Below, one piece after another: positions 23,512-35,525 of a stretch of DNA of 64,000 bases. The position numbers and the translations under genes were made by a program. The DNA is from Globodera rostochiensis (taxonomy: Eukaryota; Nematoda; Chromadorea; Rhabditida; Heteroderidae). The DNA lies in NCBI GenBank assembly GCA_018350325.1, contig JAEVLN010000047.1, positions 1 to 64,000 of the forward strand, read 5' to 3'. How positions within the stretch are numbered: position 1 is the stretch's first letter; each line of letters begins with the position of its first letter. Under the pieces are notes generated by a model. It had not been told where the DNA came from. It did not search any database and saw only the letters and a list, made by a program, of their open reading frames with translations.

Positions 23512-25674
23512 AATCGCACTCAGAGGTATCAAATAAAAACTGGTTATACAAAAGTCGATGCAATATATTATTGCATATTATTTAAAAAGGTTTAGGCTTA
23601 CGTAATACTAAAACAAAAAGCCATGAAACAAAACATAACTAATTTGCCGTAGTGGGCACGCGCCGGAAATTTGTGTACTACGGAATTTTACGTTTTTATA
23701 AAATAAAAACAAAATTTCAAATTATTTTTCATTTAAATTGGCTATAATCAGATTAAAACATTTTTTCCTTATATATGCAATTTTATGAAGGTATAATATA
23801 TGTGATGTATCACATAAGTGTTTAAATATATGTTAGGTAATCATAGTATTTAACGGGTCAGAGTCAAAGTATAATTCAAATAAAATGTGCGGCTGCAGCT
23901 TCCGGAAAGCATTCTTTAATGTATTATTTTTAAAAAAGCACATAAATTAAAATTACTATTCATCAGGATGACCCATTATTAATAAAATGCTTATAAATAA
24001 ATTAATTTAAAATAATTGGAGCATAATATGCCCTCTATCTTACAAATAAGCTGAAAATTACATATTACTAACAGCATGATATTCAAAAATCACATCATCT
24101 GATTCCATGTTTGTTTACAACTTCTTTTATACATGAATACAAAAATTGTATTAATTTATATCTAAATAAATGCAATAATTGTTAAATATCTTCTGTTGAA
24201 TTAACAATTTTTGTGAAAATATAGGAAAATTGGAAACCATAATTTAACATATGCTTTTCACTAGAATCAAGGGATGGCCACGAAACGGAAAAAAAGAATT
24301 TATAATATTTAAAATAAACAGTAAAGAATTTTAGTATAAACGTTTACCAAATCAACAAAATCACTTTATTAAAACTGTAAAGCTTAAAGCATAATAATAA
24401 TTATCATAAAAATGTTTAAAGTTTTGTTTAAAATTGTCAAAAACGATGAACAGATTTATCTCATCAATGTTATACAAAATAATACTCCAAGACTTCAGCT
24501 TATGGCCATAAAAAGACACAAAATTATTAGGTAAAAAATCCAAAAAAAAAATCAATTAAAATAATTTTTTTAATCAAATGAGCCGCCGAGGGCCTATACA
24601 GGGTAGGCCATAACAATTGTTGGCAAGATGGCCTCCCGAAAACAGCCACAAAATGAATGGAAAGCGTTACCGAGTTAATTGAATGATTTTTTACAATAAA
24701 TTAATATAATATTTTAAGAAGTTGCGAAATTATATTTAATCTATAGAAATTTATGTTTTTAAAAGAAGACGTTGTACATGAAAGAACAAACAAAAAATTA
24801 CACGGCGCATAGCTGGGGAATGAAAGATTTCAACGGTTTCTTCGACGATATGGTCTTAAGCTGAACTTCCTAAATGGTTTGGAAGTATGTGGTATCCATA
24901 AATAAATAAAGATACACATACAAAAACAAAATTAAGTAAAATAGATATTAAAATTACCCAAACCTTTTATTACTGCATAAAAATTTGTTTGTTAATACAA
25001 ACAGACAAAATCTTTTAATTAAAAATCCAAATTAGAATGAAAAGAAAAACTAAAAGCGAATTAAAAGCATAAAAGGTAAAAAATATTATTTTATTCATTT
25101 TTTTTTAATAAATATACAAATCCTGAGGCTTCGAAAGCTCATTATAAAATCCCAATGAATATTTACTAAAATATATAAATAATGACTTCTGTCAAAAAGT
25201 AAAACACATCAAATGATTGTAAATTCAAATTTGAAAAACAATTAAAAATTCGAATTACGTGTACGGCGGCACCTACCTATGTTAAAGAAAAATAAATAAC
25301 ATACGGTAAATTAATTAAAAAGAAGAAATTTATAAAAGTAATCTTTTCCAGATTGCATTAGTTATTTTGAATATGAATTTATTCTATAAAAAAATAGCAA
25401 ACAAACCAATAGACTAAAAATTAAATTTAGGAAGTCTAGATTAAAATTAATAAAATTAAAACCATTCTTAAATAAATTTTTAATAAAAAAAATTACGACC
25501 AAACCTACCTTATTTAATTATAAAGAAACCACGAGTCTAAATTAATTTATAGTAAGTTTTTTGTATAGAAATTAGTAAAATTAAAAACATTCTAAAATAA
25601 ATGCAATATAATAAATTTTCTAAAATATTAATGTTGCAAACGTATAATAAATGGAAAAAAGTGTATAAATAAAT
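23512..25674. other. A-rich block with several islands
   Basis: Islands at about 23645-23690, 23885-23915, 24590-24680 and 24778-24890. The last carries an ATG frame of 28 codons (MKEQTKNYTAHSWGMKDF) ending TGA. The 24590-24680 island is open for 20-30 codons in more than one frame on the minus strand. No splice pair is convincing. The rest is AT-rich. Confidence 0.4.
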
Positions 25675-25682
25675 GTTTCATC

Positions 25683-26034
25683 CGCATCCGGTCCGAAAGT
25701 CGAATTGTACGAAGGTCGAAAGTGTTGTAACTTTCTTCAACCTAAACCGATTAGGTCGAACATTATACCAAATGAAAGCTTGCGATGAGTTAGAGTTATC
25801 ATTATGTTAAAGCTAAGTGATGGATAATGCTTAAAAAAGTTATGGGCAAAAAACTGAAAACTCCAAAAATGGCCATTTTGGAGGTTTTTCTGGCCATAAC
25901 TTTTTCATATTATCAGATCGCTTAGTTTTTGTTTATTAATTGCTTTTCCTCATCGAGGACTTTCAATGGGTTTAGGGTTAGAAAGTTATAAAGCATTCAG
26001 CACTCAAACCCTTTCAACCTTCGGACCGGTAGCA
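25683..26034. mobile_element. Fold-back MITE with 8-bp target duplication (352 bp)
   Basis: Near-identical octamers flank it: GTTTCATC (25675-25682) and CTTTCATC (26035-26042). Ends are inverted: CGCATCCGGTCCGAAAGT, and TGCTACCGGTCCGAAGGT reading inward from the right. The centre is a long palindrome around TGGCCA (about 25834-25911), and outer parts of the arms also pair (CTAAGTGATGG/CGATCGCTTAG-type). There is no coding frame. An 8-bp duplication fits hAT-like or P-like transposases. Confidence 0.8.
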
Positions 26035-26045
26035 CTTTCATCAAC

Positions 26046-26335
26046 GCGTTCTATTTGTGGAATACATTTTTATTTCATAACACTGTTTTTTTATAGAACT
26101 TCATGACAAAAAATCTTTATGTAACTTTACAGATGCAGAATTTTAGTACTTTAAATTTTATTTTTATTTTTTCCAATGTGAATGCCACGCGGTGGTGCAT
26201 CTTGGTTTGGTGCTTTTTTCGCCCTCGCTTTTTCAAAAATTTAAGTTCAACCATTGATTTGCTAAAATTGTGCTAATTTGTAAGTATGCGTAAATTTATT
26301 AATCCAAGGTATTATATCGCTAGGCTTTTATGTTT
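26046..26335 (+). repeat. R7 direct duplication, copy A
   Basis: About 290 bp beginning GCGTTCTATTTGTGGAATAC, repeated at 27346-27638 with about 93-95% identity and the same orientation. It includes a higher-GC core (GGTGGTGCATCTTGG). Copy A begins three bases after the target duplication of the MITE at 25683. Confidence 0.9.
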
Positions 26336-27345
26336 AATGGTGTTATGATATTTTGTAGATTTTAATTTCTTATTCAATTTGAAGCATTTTAGATTAATCA
26401 ACGAATAACGTATATTTTATTTCAAAAATATGAAAGTAAGCTTGTCATTACTATCTGAAAGCGGGTAACGTTATTAAGAACAATCAAATTAAATTTCGAT
26501 TGCGTATTGATTTCCAGAGAATTATAAAATTTAATGCTTTTCTGTTAAATATTTTATGTCGGTAATAAATAATATAGTTCCGGTTAATTAACTTTATTCT
26601 ATTATTAAAAATTAATATTTTTTGGTAATTGTATATCAATTTATATTTAAAAATTAAATATTTAATATCTATTATATATTTCTAGTAAAAATTCTCTCGG
26701 TAAAAACACTCAATTTAAGAATTTTATGTCTCTCGGAATATTTTATGAAAAAGGTAAAATATCAAAGATTCATTATGAAATTCAAAAGAAACAATTTGTT
26801 AACAAATCCTAATAAATATTAGTTAAACAATATATTAAAAGAGTCTGTTCTAAAAGTAATAAAAGAGTATTTATGAACGATAAAAATCATTAAAATATTG
26901 TCTATTTTTTTATTTAAGAAGATTTTAAAAAATTGATTAATGAATCTTTCTTTGCAGTACACGTATGTTGTTTTTTTATAAGCCTACAAGGTTATTTTAA
27001 TTTTCTTGTGGACTGAATTTTTCACTTTATTTAATAAATAACTTATTCATAATACTTTTAATTGTTTGGCTTGTTTTGTAATATTTCACTGTTTACATGA
27101 AGGGCGCTCGGGTCGGGCGGGTGAGATTTATTAACATTGCTTTATATAACTGTTTTATTTATTGTTTCTTAATTGTTGTAATTTTAGATTAAAATATTTA
27201 TTCTATTAATTATGCTTGAAGAAAGTTTTAATTTCCTTTTTGATTCGGAACTTAAAGACTCTTAATTTGGTTTTGTTCACATTTTTTAATTGTTTTATTG
27301 CGATATTTTACATATAAATTTTTTAAAAGCATTATTATTCAGAAT
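26336..27345. other. T-rich spacer between R7 copies
   Basis: AT-rich DNA. A short GC-only patch at about 27102-27121 (GGCGCTCGGGTCGGGCGG) runs directly into the donor-like GTGAGA. No other feature. Confidence 0.45.
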
Positions 27346-27638
27346 GCGTTCTATTTGTTGGAATACATTTTTATTCCATAACGCTGTTTTTTTATAGAAC
27401 TTCATGACAAAAAATCTTTATGTAAACTTTACAGATGCAGAATTTTAGTACTTTAAATTCTATTTTTATTTTTTCAAATGTTAATGCCCCCGCGATGGTG
27501 CATCTTAGATTGGTGCCTTTTTCGCCCACGCTTTTTCAAAAATTTAAGTTCAACCATTGATTTGCTAAAATTGTGCTAACTTGTAATTATGCGTAAATTT
27601 ATTAATCCAACGTATTTATATCGCTATGCTTCTATGTT
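27346..27638 (+). repeat. R7 direct duplication, copy B
   Basis: Second copy of 26046-26335, starting exactly 1300 bp downstream. Differences are scattered substitutions and one- to two-base indels, so the duplication is not an assembly-perfect copy. Confidence 0.9.
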
Positions 27639-29141
27639 TTTATTTTTTATTTCTGTAACTGATTTACTCATAATACTATTTTTTAGATTATTAATTTAAT
27701 TTTAGATTTGGTTTTTTATTTTATCTTTTTGATACAATAAATTATATTATCTGTTATTATGCGAAAGATTTTAGTTTTCGTTTTTATATTAAATTAATGA
27801 ATCAATGTGCTGGTTTCTGAACATAATCAGTGTTTTTCTGCAATATATGTTTAGGTATTATTTAAACATTATTTGTATTGCGGATAAATTTTTATTTTTG
27901 TTTAATATTTTTTTATTTAGGGTATGAATAATATTATTGCCAAATCTTTAATTACTTCTAAAATTTATTTCAACTTTTGCAACTTAAATTATACTTATTA
28001 TAGTTTAACAAATTAAAGAACTTGCTACCTAATTTGAAAATAATATTCCAGTGAGTGCCCTTTTAATTCAAGGTTTTTTTGCTTTTGATTGCCAAGCATA
28101 GCTATAAAAATACATTAACAAATTATCGATACATTAATAGAATTTATTACTAAGCTTAAAATTATATTAAGCGCTATGGGCAATAATGTAATTAAAAAAC
28201 TAAAAGCTGCTTTATAAAATTTAAAACATTATTGAATTGAATTTAGATACGCGGTTTCACAATTCAACAAATTTTCTATTTATTAAGAAAATGGTAAATT
28301 GTATGAAAATTTCACTTTTTTGTTTTAATTTGTGTTTGAAATTTTTTATTTTAATATATTTAAAAATTTGAATTTATTATTTCCAACGGCGACAGTTTGG
28401 ATTATTTTGGGTATGGCTGAAAATTGTTCCAAATACTTTATGTATGCTCGAATATAAAATATTTGTAATTTTAGATAGCAGCTTTTATATTTATATCTTA
28501 AAATAATGCAATCTTATTTTTTAATAAATAACTTAAGTTATTTATTTTTCTTCTGGTTCCGAACCGAATGGGTCTGTGTATAGATTTTAAAGCAAATTTA
28601 GCCGTTTTTTTTTGCAATATTTGTTTAATTTTTTGTTTGCTTTGTCATAAAGAACGATTTTCTAATAGATAAAAATAAAGCTAATTATAAAATTTAAACT
28701 AATTAATATTTTTATAAAAAAGCAAGCACTGAAAACTATATATTTGATAAAAATACAACCAATCAAAATTATAAAATAAAAAGAATATCGATTATAAAAT
28801 ATGCACATTGTGTTAATTGTCCAATTTGGAGCCATTAATCAATCGTAAATGATTCAAAATAATAAACTTTTGCTGTAGAAAGCCTGAATTTTCAGTAAAA
28901 TTTAACCTTGCCAGATGAAATATGGTGAAGTCTGCGACCTATAATATTCATCTAAGAAATTTTGAGAAGGTTATAATTACCACAAAAGTAATTTTATTTA
29001 ATATATTGGAAAAGCTATAAAAAAGTATTTTAATAATAAAAAACAAACTGACTAAATATAAAGCTATCTATAATTAAATAAATAAACGGATTCAGCGCAT
29101 GACTGTTATAACATGTACTAACAGAAACTTTCATTACATTG
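27639..29141. other. T-rich then A-rich DNA, no gene seen
   Basis: Polarity switches near 28.6 kb. Small islands at about 28390-28425, 28545-28575 and 28905-28950. The first resembles 15510-15545. No open frame is supported. Confidence 0.45.
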
Positions 29142-29399
29142 TTACTTTATTCCTCTACTAAATATGAATACTACATTATCGCCGAATAACGGGCCGGCAA
29201 ATTGACAAGCCCCCATTATGAGATTTTGGACCCATCGGTTCCTACGGACGAGCCCACTACCCTCTTGGTTGGTTAGAACCACGAAGGATATAAGATGCAT
29301 CGCTACAAGTGCCAATATCCAAAATTTGTCCGTACGCAACGAAAGCGGAGAACATACGGTAGACACGACTACCGATAAAATAACTAATGATAAAAACAT
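29142..29399 (-). CDS. Small secreted or membrane protein candidate, 85 aa
   Basis: An ATG frame of 85 codons on the minus strand covers a GC island (29165-29375, ~45% G+C) inside an A-rich block. Residues 1-17 (MFLSLVILSVVVSTVCS) look like a cleavable signal peptide. Residues about 27-45 (FWILALVAMHLISFVVL) are a second hydrophobic helix, followed by a basic stretch (LVRRNRWVQN) and FAGPLFGD. The hydrophobic pattern is sensible for a small membrane or secreted protein. No family is recognised. An overlapping plus-strand frame of 74 codons (29218-29442) is probably a shadow. Transcript data would decide. Confidence 0.42.
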   Translation of the reverse strand: MFLSLVILSVVVSTVCSPLSLRTDKFWILALVAMHLISFVVLTNQEGSGLVRRNRWVQNLIMGACQFAGPLFGDNVVFIFSRGIK

Positions 29400-29622
29400 A
29401 TGTATTTACCATCAATTAATTACAAATAACATAAGATTATGAACCATTAAATTGGTTTCAAAATATATCAGAATAGGTATGCGTTTAAAAATTTTTAGAT
29501 TAAAACGAATTATTAATTTATTCCTTTAAAAATTAATATGAATTGATTTTATTAATTTAATTTTTGAATTTGATGTTATATATTTTTAAATATTTTATCT
29601 GGCATTTATAAGTTTCACATGG
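29400..29622. other. AT-rich spacer before R3
   Basis: Low-complexity DNA; A-rich to T-rich switch near 29.48 kb. Nothing supported. Confidence 0.45.
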
Positions 29623-30140
29623 GCACCAATCGTTTCTATTTCTGTAATTTTTTATTTAATAATTTTCTTATAATGGGGCTGAGCGGTACCTCTATTCCAA
29701 TTGTTCGCACCCAATAATTGTAATCATTTTTCGAATTGATTATATTTTATTTGATTGAAACTTTGTTAATTATTTTTTCAAGCAATAGTTAAAGATTAAT
29801 ATTTTTTTAATAAATTATGGAGTTTTTATCCGGCATTTTAGCGCTTGACTAACTACAGCAATAGGATTCTAGATTTTGCTTTTTTTTTAATGTGTTTATC
29901 ATAAATTTAGTTCTTTAATATTTTAGTTAAATGTTTTATATTTATTTTTATTATCTTAACAATTCGCATCCGATATTTGTTTAAGGCGTCTCATTGGCCG
30001 CGGTCGGCGTCAGAGCCTCCATGGCAAGAGGCGGCGCTTCCATGACAACCGAGGTTCAACGTTCTCCTATAAAATCGGTTATAGTTTGATTGTTTTGTGT
30101 TGGTATTAATAACATAGTTTCAATATTGGTTATTGTTTTA
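29623..30140 (+). repeat. R3 repeat, copy A with GC cassette
   Basis: Three blocks match 52327-52685 in order: 29623-29698 (76 bp, about two to three mismatches, ending GAGCGGTACCTCTATTCC), about 29880-29983 (to CCGATATTTGTTTAA) and 30082-30140 (TAGTTTGATTGTTTTGTGTT). The sequence between blocks differs between copies. Copy A carries a GC-rich cassette at 29984-30060. Confidence 0.85.
29984..30056 (+). other. Exon-like GC cassette inside R3 copy A
   Basis: A very GC-rich patch follows TTGTTTAAG and ends near GAG/GTTCAA. One frame reads an Arg-rich peptide (LIGRGRRQSLHGKRRRFHDN). The equivalent place in R3 copy B holds only about 17 bp of unrelated AT sequence, so the island was inserted into, or lost from, a common scaffold. 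Product unknown. Confidence 0.3.
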
Positions 30141-30194
30141 AAGATATTTTGGCATTTTTGACCATAATTAGAAAAAAACTCCTAAATTGATAGA

Positions 30195-30400
30195 TTTCTG
30201 GCTGTTAGATGGGGTGCGTTGATGTCCAAATTACTCTCGCCGCCTTACTCTCTCTTTTTAACACACTATTTCTTCAAAAATAAAATGTTTAAGAAATTAA
30301 ACTAAAACAATTTTTTGATGGGGTGCGTTGAGACAAAGCAGATGAAAAAAAAATAAAACAAAATTAAGAGTTGGAAGACAAACGCGCAGGAAGATTGTTT
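30195..30400. repeat. GATGGGGTGCGTTGA repeats
   Basis: TTAGATGGGGTGCGTTGATG at 30196 and GATGGGGTGCGTTGAGAC at 30319 are two partial copies. The first extends into an inverted match with 22605-22655. This may be the terminus of an element, but no partner end or target duplication was found. Confidence 0.55.
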
Positions 30401-30651
30401 ATGAATCTAAATGTTATTTAATTCTTTGTAATTTATAATTATCTGATGTTATCTTTTTTATATTGCATATATTAATAAATTAGAAAGTTAAAAAATATTA
30501 AAGTTTAAAAATCCAAAAATAAGCAATGGGAAAAGTTGTCACGAAATAATTAATTTGGTAAATTAATATAGTTCTTTATTTGAGATAGTCGCAAAAAAAG
30601 TTTTAAATTATACGATGACTTATTTTTGTTTTCATTTGATCCATTTTTCAG

Positions 30652-30778
30652 AAAGTCTTGCCATGCTTGCGAGGACGTTTGCGAAATCGTTTGTGATGCG
30701 GATGGTGCACTTCAAAGGCTTGTATTTATAAATTACGGTGGGTTTTCGTCTACTTATTTTAGTATAATTAGAATCTAG
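30652..30778 (+). other. Cys-patterned exon-like island
   Basis: A strong acceptor (GATCCATTTTTCAG) precedes a GC-rich island. One frame reads KSCHACEDVCEIVCDADGAL and stays open for 41 codons to TAG at 30776. The cysteines are spaced C-x2-C-x3-C-x3-C. T-rich flanks agree with a plus-strand gene. The frame could be cut earlier by a donor such as GTATTT near 30720. No domain is recognised. Confidence 0.35.
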
Positions 30779-33700
30779 TTAACACCTTATTGTGTGTATT
30801 ATATTAATCCTTTTAATTTATAGTGAGAAAACGGCTGTTTTATATTGTATTTGTCAATAAAAAAGTTATCTTAATTATAAAACGTTAATGCATTATTTTA
30901 TTTAATTTTTGTTTGGATTTTTAATATATAAATTATGTAAAAAATACTTTATGAATGTTTTGTTTATTTTTTATTTTTAAGCCATTATTCAAATACATAT
31001 ATACTTATGTTGAAGTCAGTTTATTTTAATTTTTTTATATTTGGATTGATTGAGACGGTACTATAGTTTACAAAAAAATTTAAAATATAATATATTTTTA
31101 CCCTAAAGCAAGGGTCGAGCCAAACGAAATCTGCGTGCGTAATCATTAAAATATTTGAAGTGCAAATAGTAAGCGATATATAATGATTTTATTTATTGTA
31201 TCTCATATTAAGCAAATAATAATTAGTTATTTTTTTAATTTTGTGTTTAGTAATAAAGGTTTTTGTTTTCGAAAACAATTTTTTTAGAGTATATTTTTAT
31301 AAACAAAGATTTTATTCGTTGAAATATTCCTGTTAACTTTTAAACTATAATTTTTTATAATAATGCAATTGTATCAACTCAATTTTCAACATCACAGGAT
31401 CCGTTTCACGAACAATAGATGACAATTTGCTTTTTAAAATAAAATATTAACCTCAGCCCAAAACGGTTCATACAATTAAGTATTCTTAGCCTTCTATTAG
31501 TCAAATTATAATGTTTTAAAATAAATTATCAATAATATTAAAATTTCAGCACAGTTTTGAAAAGCAATAAATAGATTTTTAAAATCTAAACACTGCACAA
31601 AAAAGCCTATTCTGTCCTAAACTTAATTTTAAATTTGTTTGTTCAACAGGTTTAAATAAAAAACCACGACTTAAATAATTCAGAAACGTTGAAAAGATTT
31701 AAATCGGCTAGCCACTAAATTGGAGAGTAATATTTAGATACATACAATATTATGCCTTACGAATGCCCAAAAAAGAAATCAACGCGCGCCATCCCGAAGA
31801 AGACAAGGAATGCTAATTAACAAATAAAAAAAACATTAATATTACATACATTTAGAAGAATTAAAAGATAATTATAAAAAACAATAACAAAAATTAAAAT
31901 AACTGGTTTGTTTTTATTTTTTTTTTGTTGTAAAATTAAGTTAGTTAACATTTATATTAAAACATTTAACTATTTTTATCAAAGATTCAAATTCTATTAA
32001 TACTTTAGTTTGAAAAATTAGCGCTTTAATATTTTTATTCGTTAAAAATTCTATGCTCACAGCCTGCCGCCAGATAGAAACATAATTAAATATGAAATAC
32101 AATTATAAATTAACAGCAAAACTGCTTCTAAAATTTTTGGAAACGTGGAAGTTAGCTTTTAAATTTTTTTACATAATACTTTAAAACTTTTTTTTGGGCT
32201 TTTTCGAATAAAGCCGCAGTGGTGTAATGGTTTGCTCACTGCGACAGCCAAGATATTTAGCTGGCAAAATAACGCGACCAAGTCGTCGATGAAGTGTATT
32301 ATTTTCTTAATAACTTGAGTTTTTATGATTTTCTAATTTATCATGTATTTTATATTAAAAGTTAATATTTATTGTCATTTAAAAGAATCTCTTTATTTTT
32401 TATGCAATTAAATTGAATTTAGCTTTTTTATAAAGAAATCATTAATAATATGTTCTAATTAATAAAAATAAATAAATTTTATACAATTAAAAAATTTAAT
32501 AAAGAATGTTAAATAGGCAATACGAGCTTTTCCATTTTTAATAAAATAAATTATTTTTTTATCTGTTGTTCGGTGATCTTAAATAATGAGATTTTAATTT
32601 TAAATTTTTATAAATTTATGATGATTTTTCTATTGCACGAAGTTCTACTGCAAATTCACTTTTTTATTTCGACTTCCATCACAAAACTCCATCAATTTTC
32701 ATCGACATAACAAATCTTAAATTTTTAATATGCAGTTTAGCATTAATACGGGTAATTGAATTCTTCACAATATTGGGCTATTATTTATACATCGCTAATT
32801 ATTCATCTTCAAAATTTTATTAAATTTCTTCATTTAAACACAATAATAAATAATTGTTTTATTTTTATTTTAGTTTTGAATAGTCTGCCCGCCATACATA
32901 AATTCAAAAAGATTATGTAATTTATCTCATACAATAAAATATTGTTTTATAATTACACCGCCCATTTTTTATATGTATTATCAGACAAAAAAATAATATA
33001 GCGCTCATCCCCACAAAATTAAATATCGATTTTCACTATTACTTTGTTTTATAGATCTTATTGAATTATTTTGTAATTATCTGTTTCAATGCATTTAGCA
33101 AAATTTCTTTTATTTATATCTTATCAATTTTACTTTAATTGAATTTTATAGTTCATTTAGTTAATGAATGATTTATAACAATTTAAAGTTTTTTTATATT
33201 AATTAATTGTTTCCGTGCTCCGTCTTTCTTGATTCGCACAGTTAATTTTTTCCATTTTTAAATAATAGGAAAATTTTTCAAATATAGAATATAAAGTTTT
33301 CTGTAGTTGTTTCAATATAAATTTTGTAATTTGTTTTTAAATTCGTTTCTGCCCGTCTAAATTATTCATTCAAACCCCTAGAAGAGTATTGATCATTTTA
33401 ATAATCATTTTATAATATGAAGAGTCAATTTTTTTATAATTTTTAAATTGAAATTGCATTGTTTATTTTAATAAAAGTTTGTTACTTGCATTACTAATAT
33501 TCGTCTTTCCATCTGCCAGCTGACCCTTTTTCTGTATCCGAACTTTTATTTATTTAGCTATGTTTTTTACGCGTAGTAAAAGATCCAAATGCCTTGAATG
33601 TTGGATGATGAATAATATTTATTGAAATAAACACAAGATATATATGTGTACTAGAAAAAAGTTTAATTTAAAGTTAACATAATAATGGTTAGAATGTTTA

Positions 33701-33870
33701 TTGTTTTTCAAGTTAATTGAAAACTTATAACCATAAAAAAATTGGCTAAAAATACAGCTTTAATTTAAATTGAGGTGGTTTTAAAAATATATTTATTACT
33801 TAGTATGTTTTCCCAAAAATTTGAATATATAATATTTTTATTCTTTCCCACAAATTTTTTTGCACACTTT
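30779..33870. other. AT-rich stretch with small islands
   Basis: T-rich to 31.39 kb, A-rich to 32.18 kb, T-rich after. Islands at about 31105-31140, 31750-31815 (ATG frame MPYECPKKKSTRAIPKKTRN, 22 aa, basic, ending TAA), 32050-32080, 32213-32300 and 33500-33540. None has paired splice sites. No repeat border detected. Confidence 0.4.
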
Positions 33871-34023
33871 CATTCCCCCGAAGGGGACGAAAAACATTCA
33901 ATCTTAGGCGTCGCAGAGCACCTTTAGTTGAAAATACTTTTCACTTTTACAAATAAAGATGAGCAAGGCTCAATTGGTCGGTAACATTGTTTAGCCAATT
34001 TTCAAATAAAGTTTAAATTTTTA

Positions 34024-34209
34024 ATGGCAGCTGCGCCTTTGGCTCCTCTAAAGCCCTATAATCACGATTTTGCAATTCTTTCCGAGATTTCACTTTTTCA
34101 GGCGAAGAACTGTGTGAGCGCTGCGCAGACTGCTCATAAGGTGATCACCGAAGTTCAGACGCGCCTTACGACACGGATCGCTTGCCCAATTAATTCAATT
34201 AATGATTAG
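34024..34209 (+). CDS. Small ORF, 61 aa, unrecognised
   Basis: An ATG frame of 61 codons (MAAAPLAPLKPYNHDFAI...) in a GC island of about 47% G+C at a T-rich to A-rich switch. The second half (SAAQTAHKVITEVQTRL) looks helical. An internal acceptor (TTTCACTTTTTCAG, AG at 34100-34101) allows an alternative in which only 34102 onward is exon, with a possible donor at AAG/GTGATC. No signal peptide or known motif. Confidence 0.35.
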   Translation: MAAAPLAPLKPYNHDFAILSEISLFQAKNCVSAAQTAHKVITEVQTRLTTRIACPINSIND

Positions 34210-35240
34210 TTAAGTATACTAATCTTGAAAATTTAATTAAAGGTGCATTTAATAAAAGAAAAACATAATATAAAGAAATAACAATTTCTACATATCAAAA
34301 TATTTATTTTCGACAATATTCGACTAACATAATAAATTTAGGATTTTATTGCAATTATATTAGATAGCAGGCGCACACACAAAGAAATGCATAAGTTGAT
34401 TTAATGGTGTTTGTATCCTGTATTTCTTTTTGTACAATAAAATTTGTCATCGTTTAAGATCTTTTGGTCCACCTTTTCAAGATCATTCCTTTTTAATTGT
34501 ATTAAACTTCCAGTTTTCTAGGGTGCTACGCTTGACGTTTATCAAATTTTTTGATAAGATTTAATGCGTTCAACTTTTTATGCGGAGTGCCAGTAGCTGT
34601 AAATCATGTTCTCTTCACATCGCTCTGTGCGTCTTCTCTCTGAACGTCGCCGGTCTTTCTTCTCAACGTACGCTTTAATTTAATTTTTAAAAATATTGTT
34701 TTTTTAGCAAAGTCGTTGGTCTAAGCATTTGCTACATCTTATAAGTATAAAAAACTTTAATGGAAAGGAAAAAAACACGGAACAACCTAGAATAATATAT
34801 TTACTAAATTTAAATTTACATATTGTAATTTACCCAATAAAACCGGGCGCATGATAATTGGGAATAAATTCCACAGCAAAATGGTGTAAATTTTTTTTTC
34901 AAAAAATTGATTTAAAAAGAGTTACTTTTGAAATGATTATTCAAAACAAAAAAATCCCATATAAATTACTTTCTTACAACCAAAAATCTTGTTTATTACA
35001 TTAAAAAACAATAACTAAGCGCTTTATTAATATCTTCTGCAAAACACTAATATCTTAATAAAAGATTATTTAATTAATTGGTATAAAATAAATAAATTCG
35101 ATCCAGTATAAATTAAATATCTAAGGAATACGTTTTAACTAAGATAAAAAACAATTAAATAAAAATAAACAAATCTAACCAAAAACAAAATATATTCTCA
35201 AAAATATTCGTTTCGTTTAGCAGAAAAAATCAATAACTAT
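34210..35240. other. A-rich block with an island at 34440-34680
   Basis: A GC-richer segment includes an ATG frame at about 34608 (MFSSHRSVRLLSERRRSFFS, 25 aa, then TAA), basic and Ser-rich. A possible donor GTACGC lies inside it. Otherwise low-complexity DNA. Confidence 0.35.
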
Positions 35241-35525
35241 TAAAATATTCCAGTCCGATCCCAGCGACTTGAAGCATAAGAACTCTTTTCAACCTGCACC
35301 AAACCAGTAATGCCTTATACCATTCAAAAGCTCTAAATGGTAGAAGAAGCATTACAACAAAGTTGAAGTGATTGTAAAATTACCAAAAATCGGGCTTTTC
35401 GTAGTTTTCTGATCATAACTTTTTTAAACTTTGATTTACTGTTTTGTTTGGTTTATTAAATACCAATGGTATAAGGTGTAAGGATGTAGTGCAGTGTAAA
35501 TAAAGTTGTAATGGCTCAATAATAA
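35241..35525. mobile_element. MITE-like element with CCTTATACCATT ends
   Basis: Inverted CCTTATACCATT motifs at about 35312 and about 35470-35485 frame a segment of more balanced composition. Internal text resembles the 25683 MITE in style (a TTATACCA...AAAAGCTC run and an ATAACTTTTTTAA centre). Borders and target duplication are not resolved. Confidence 0.4.

Noticed and set aside
29218..29442. 74-codon plus frame overlapping the 85-aa minus frame
   Set aside because: No signal peptide or motif, and it lies on the strand opposite to the better-supported frame; treated as a shadow.
32213..32300. tRNA-like start (GCAGTGGTGTAATGG, resembling an A box)
   Set aside because: No B box or cloverleaf can be completed downstream, and there is no acceptor-stem pairing. 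Not called as a tRNA or SINE.
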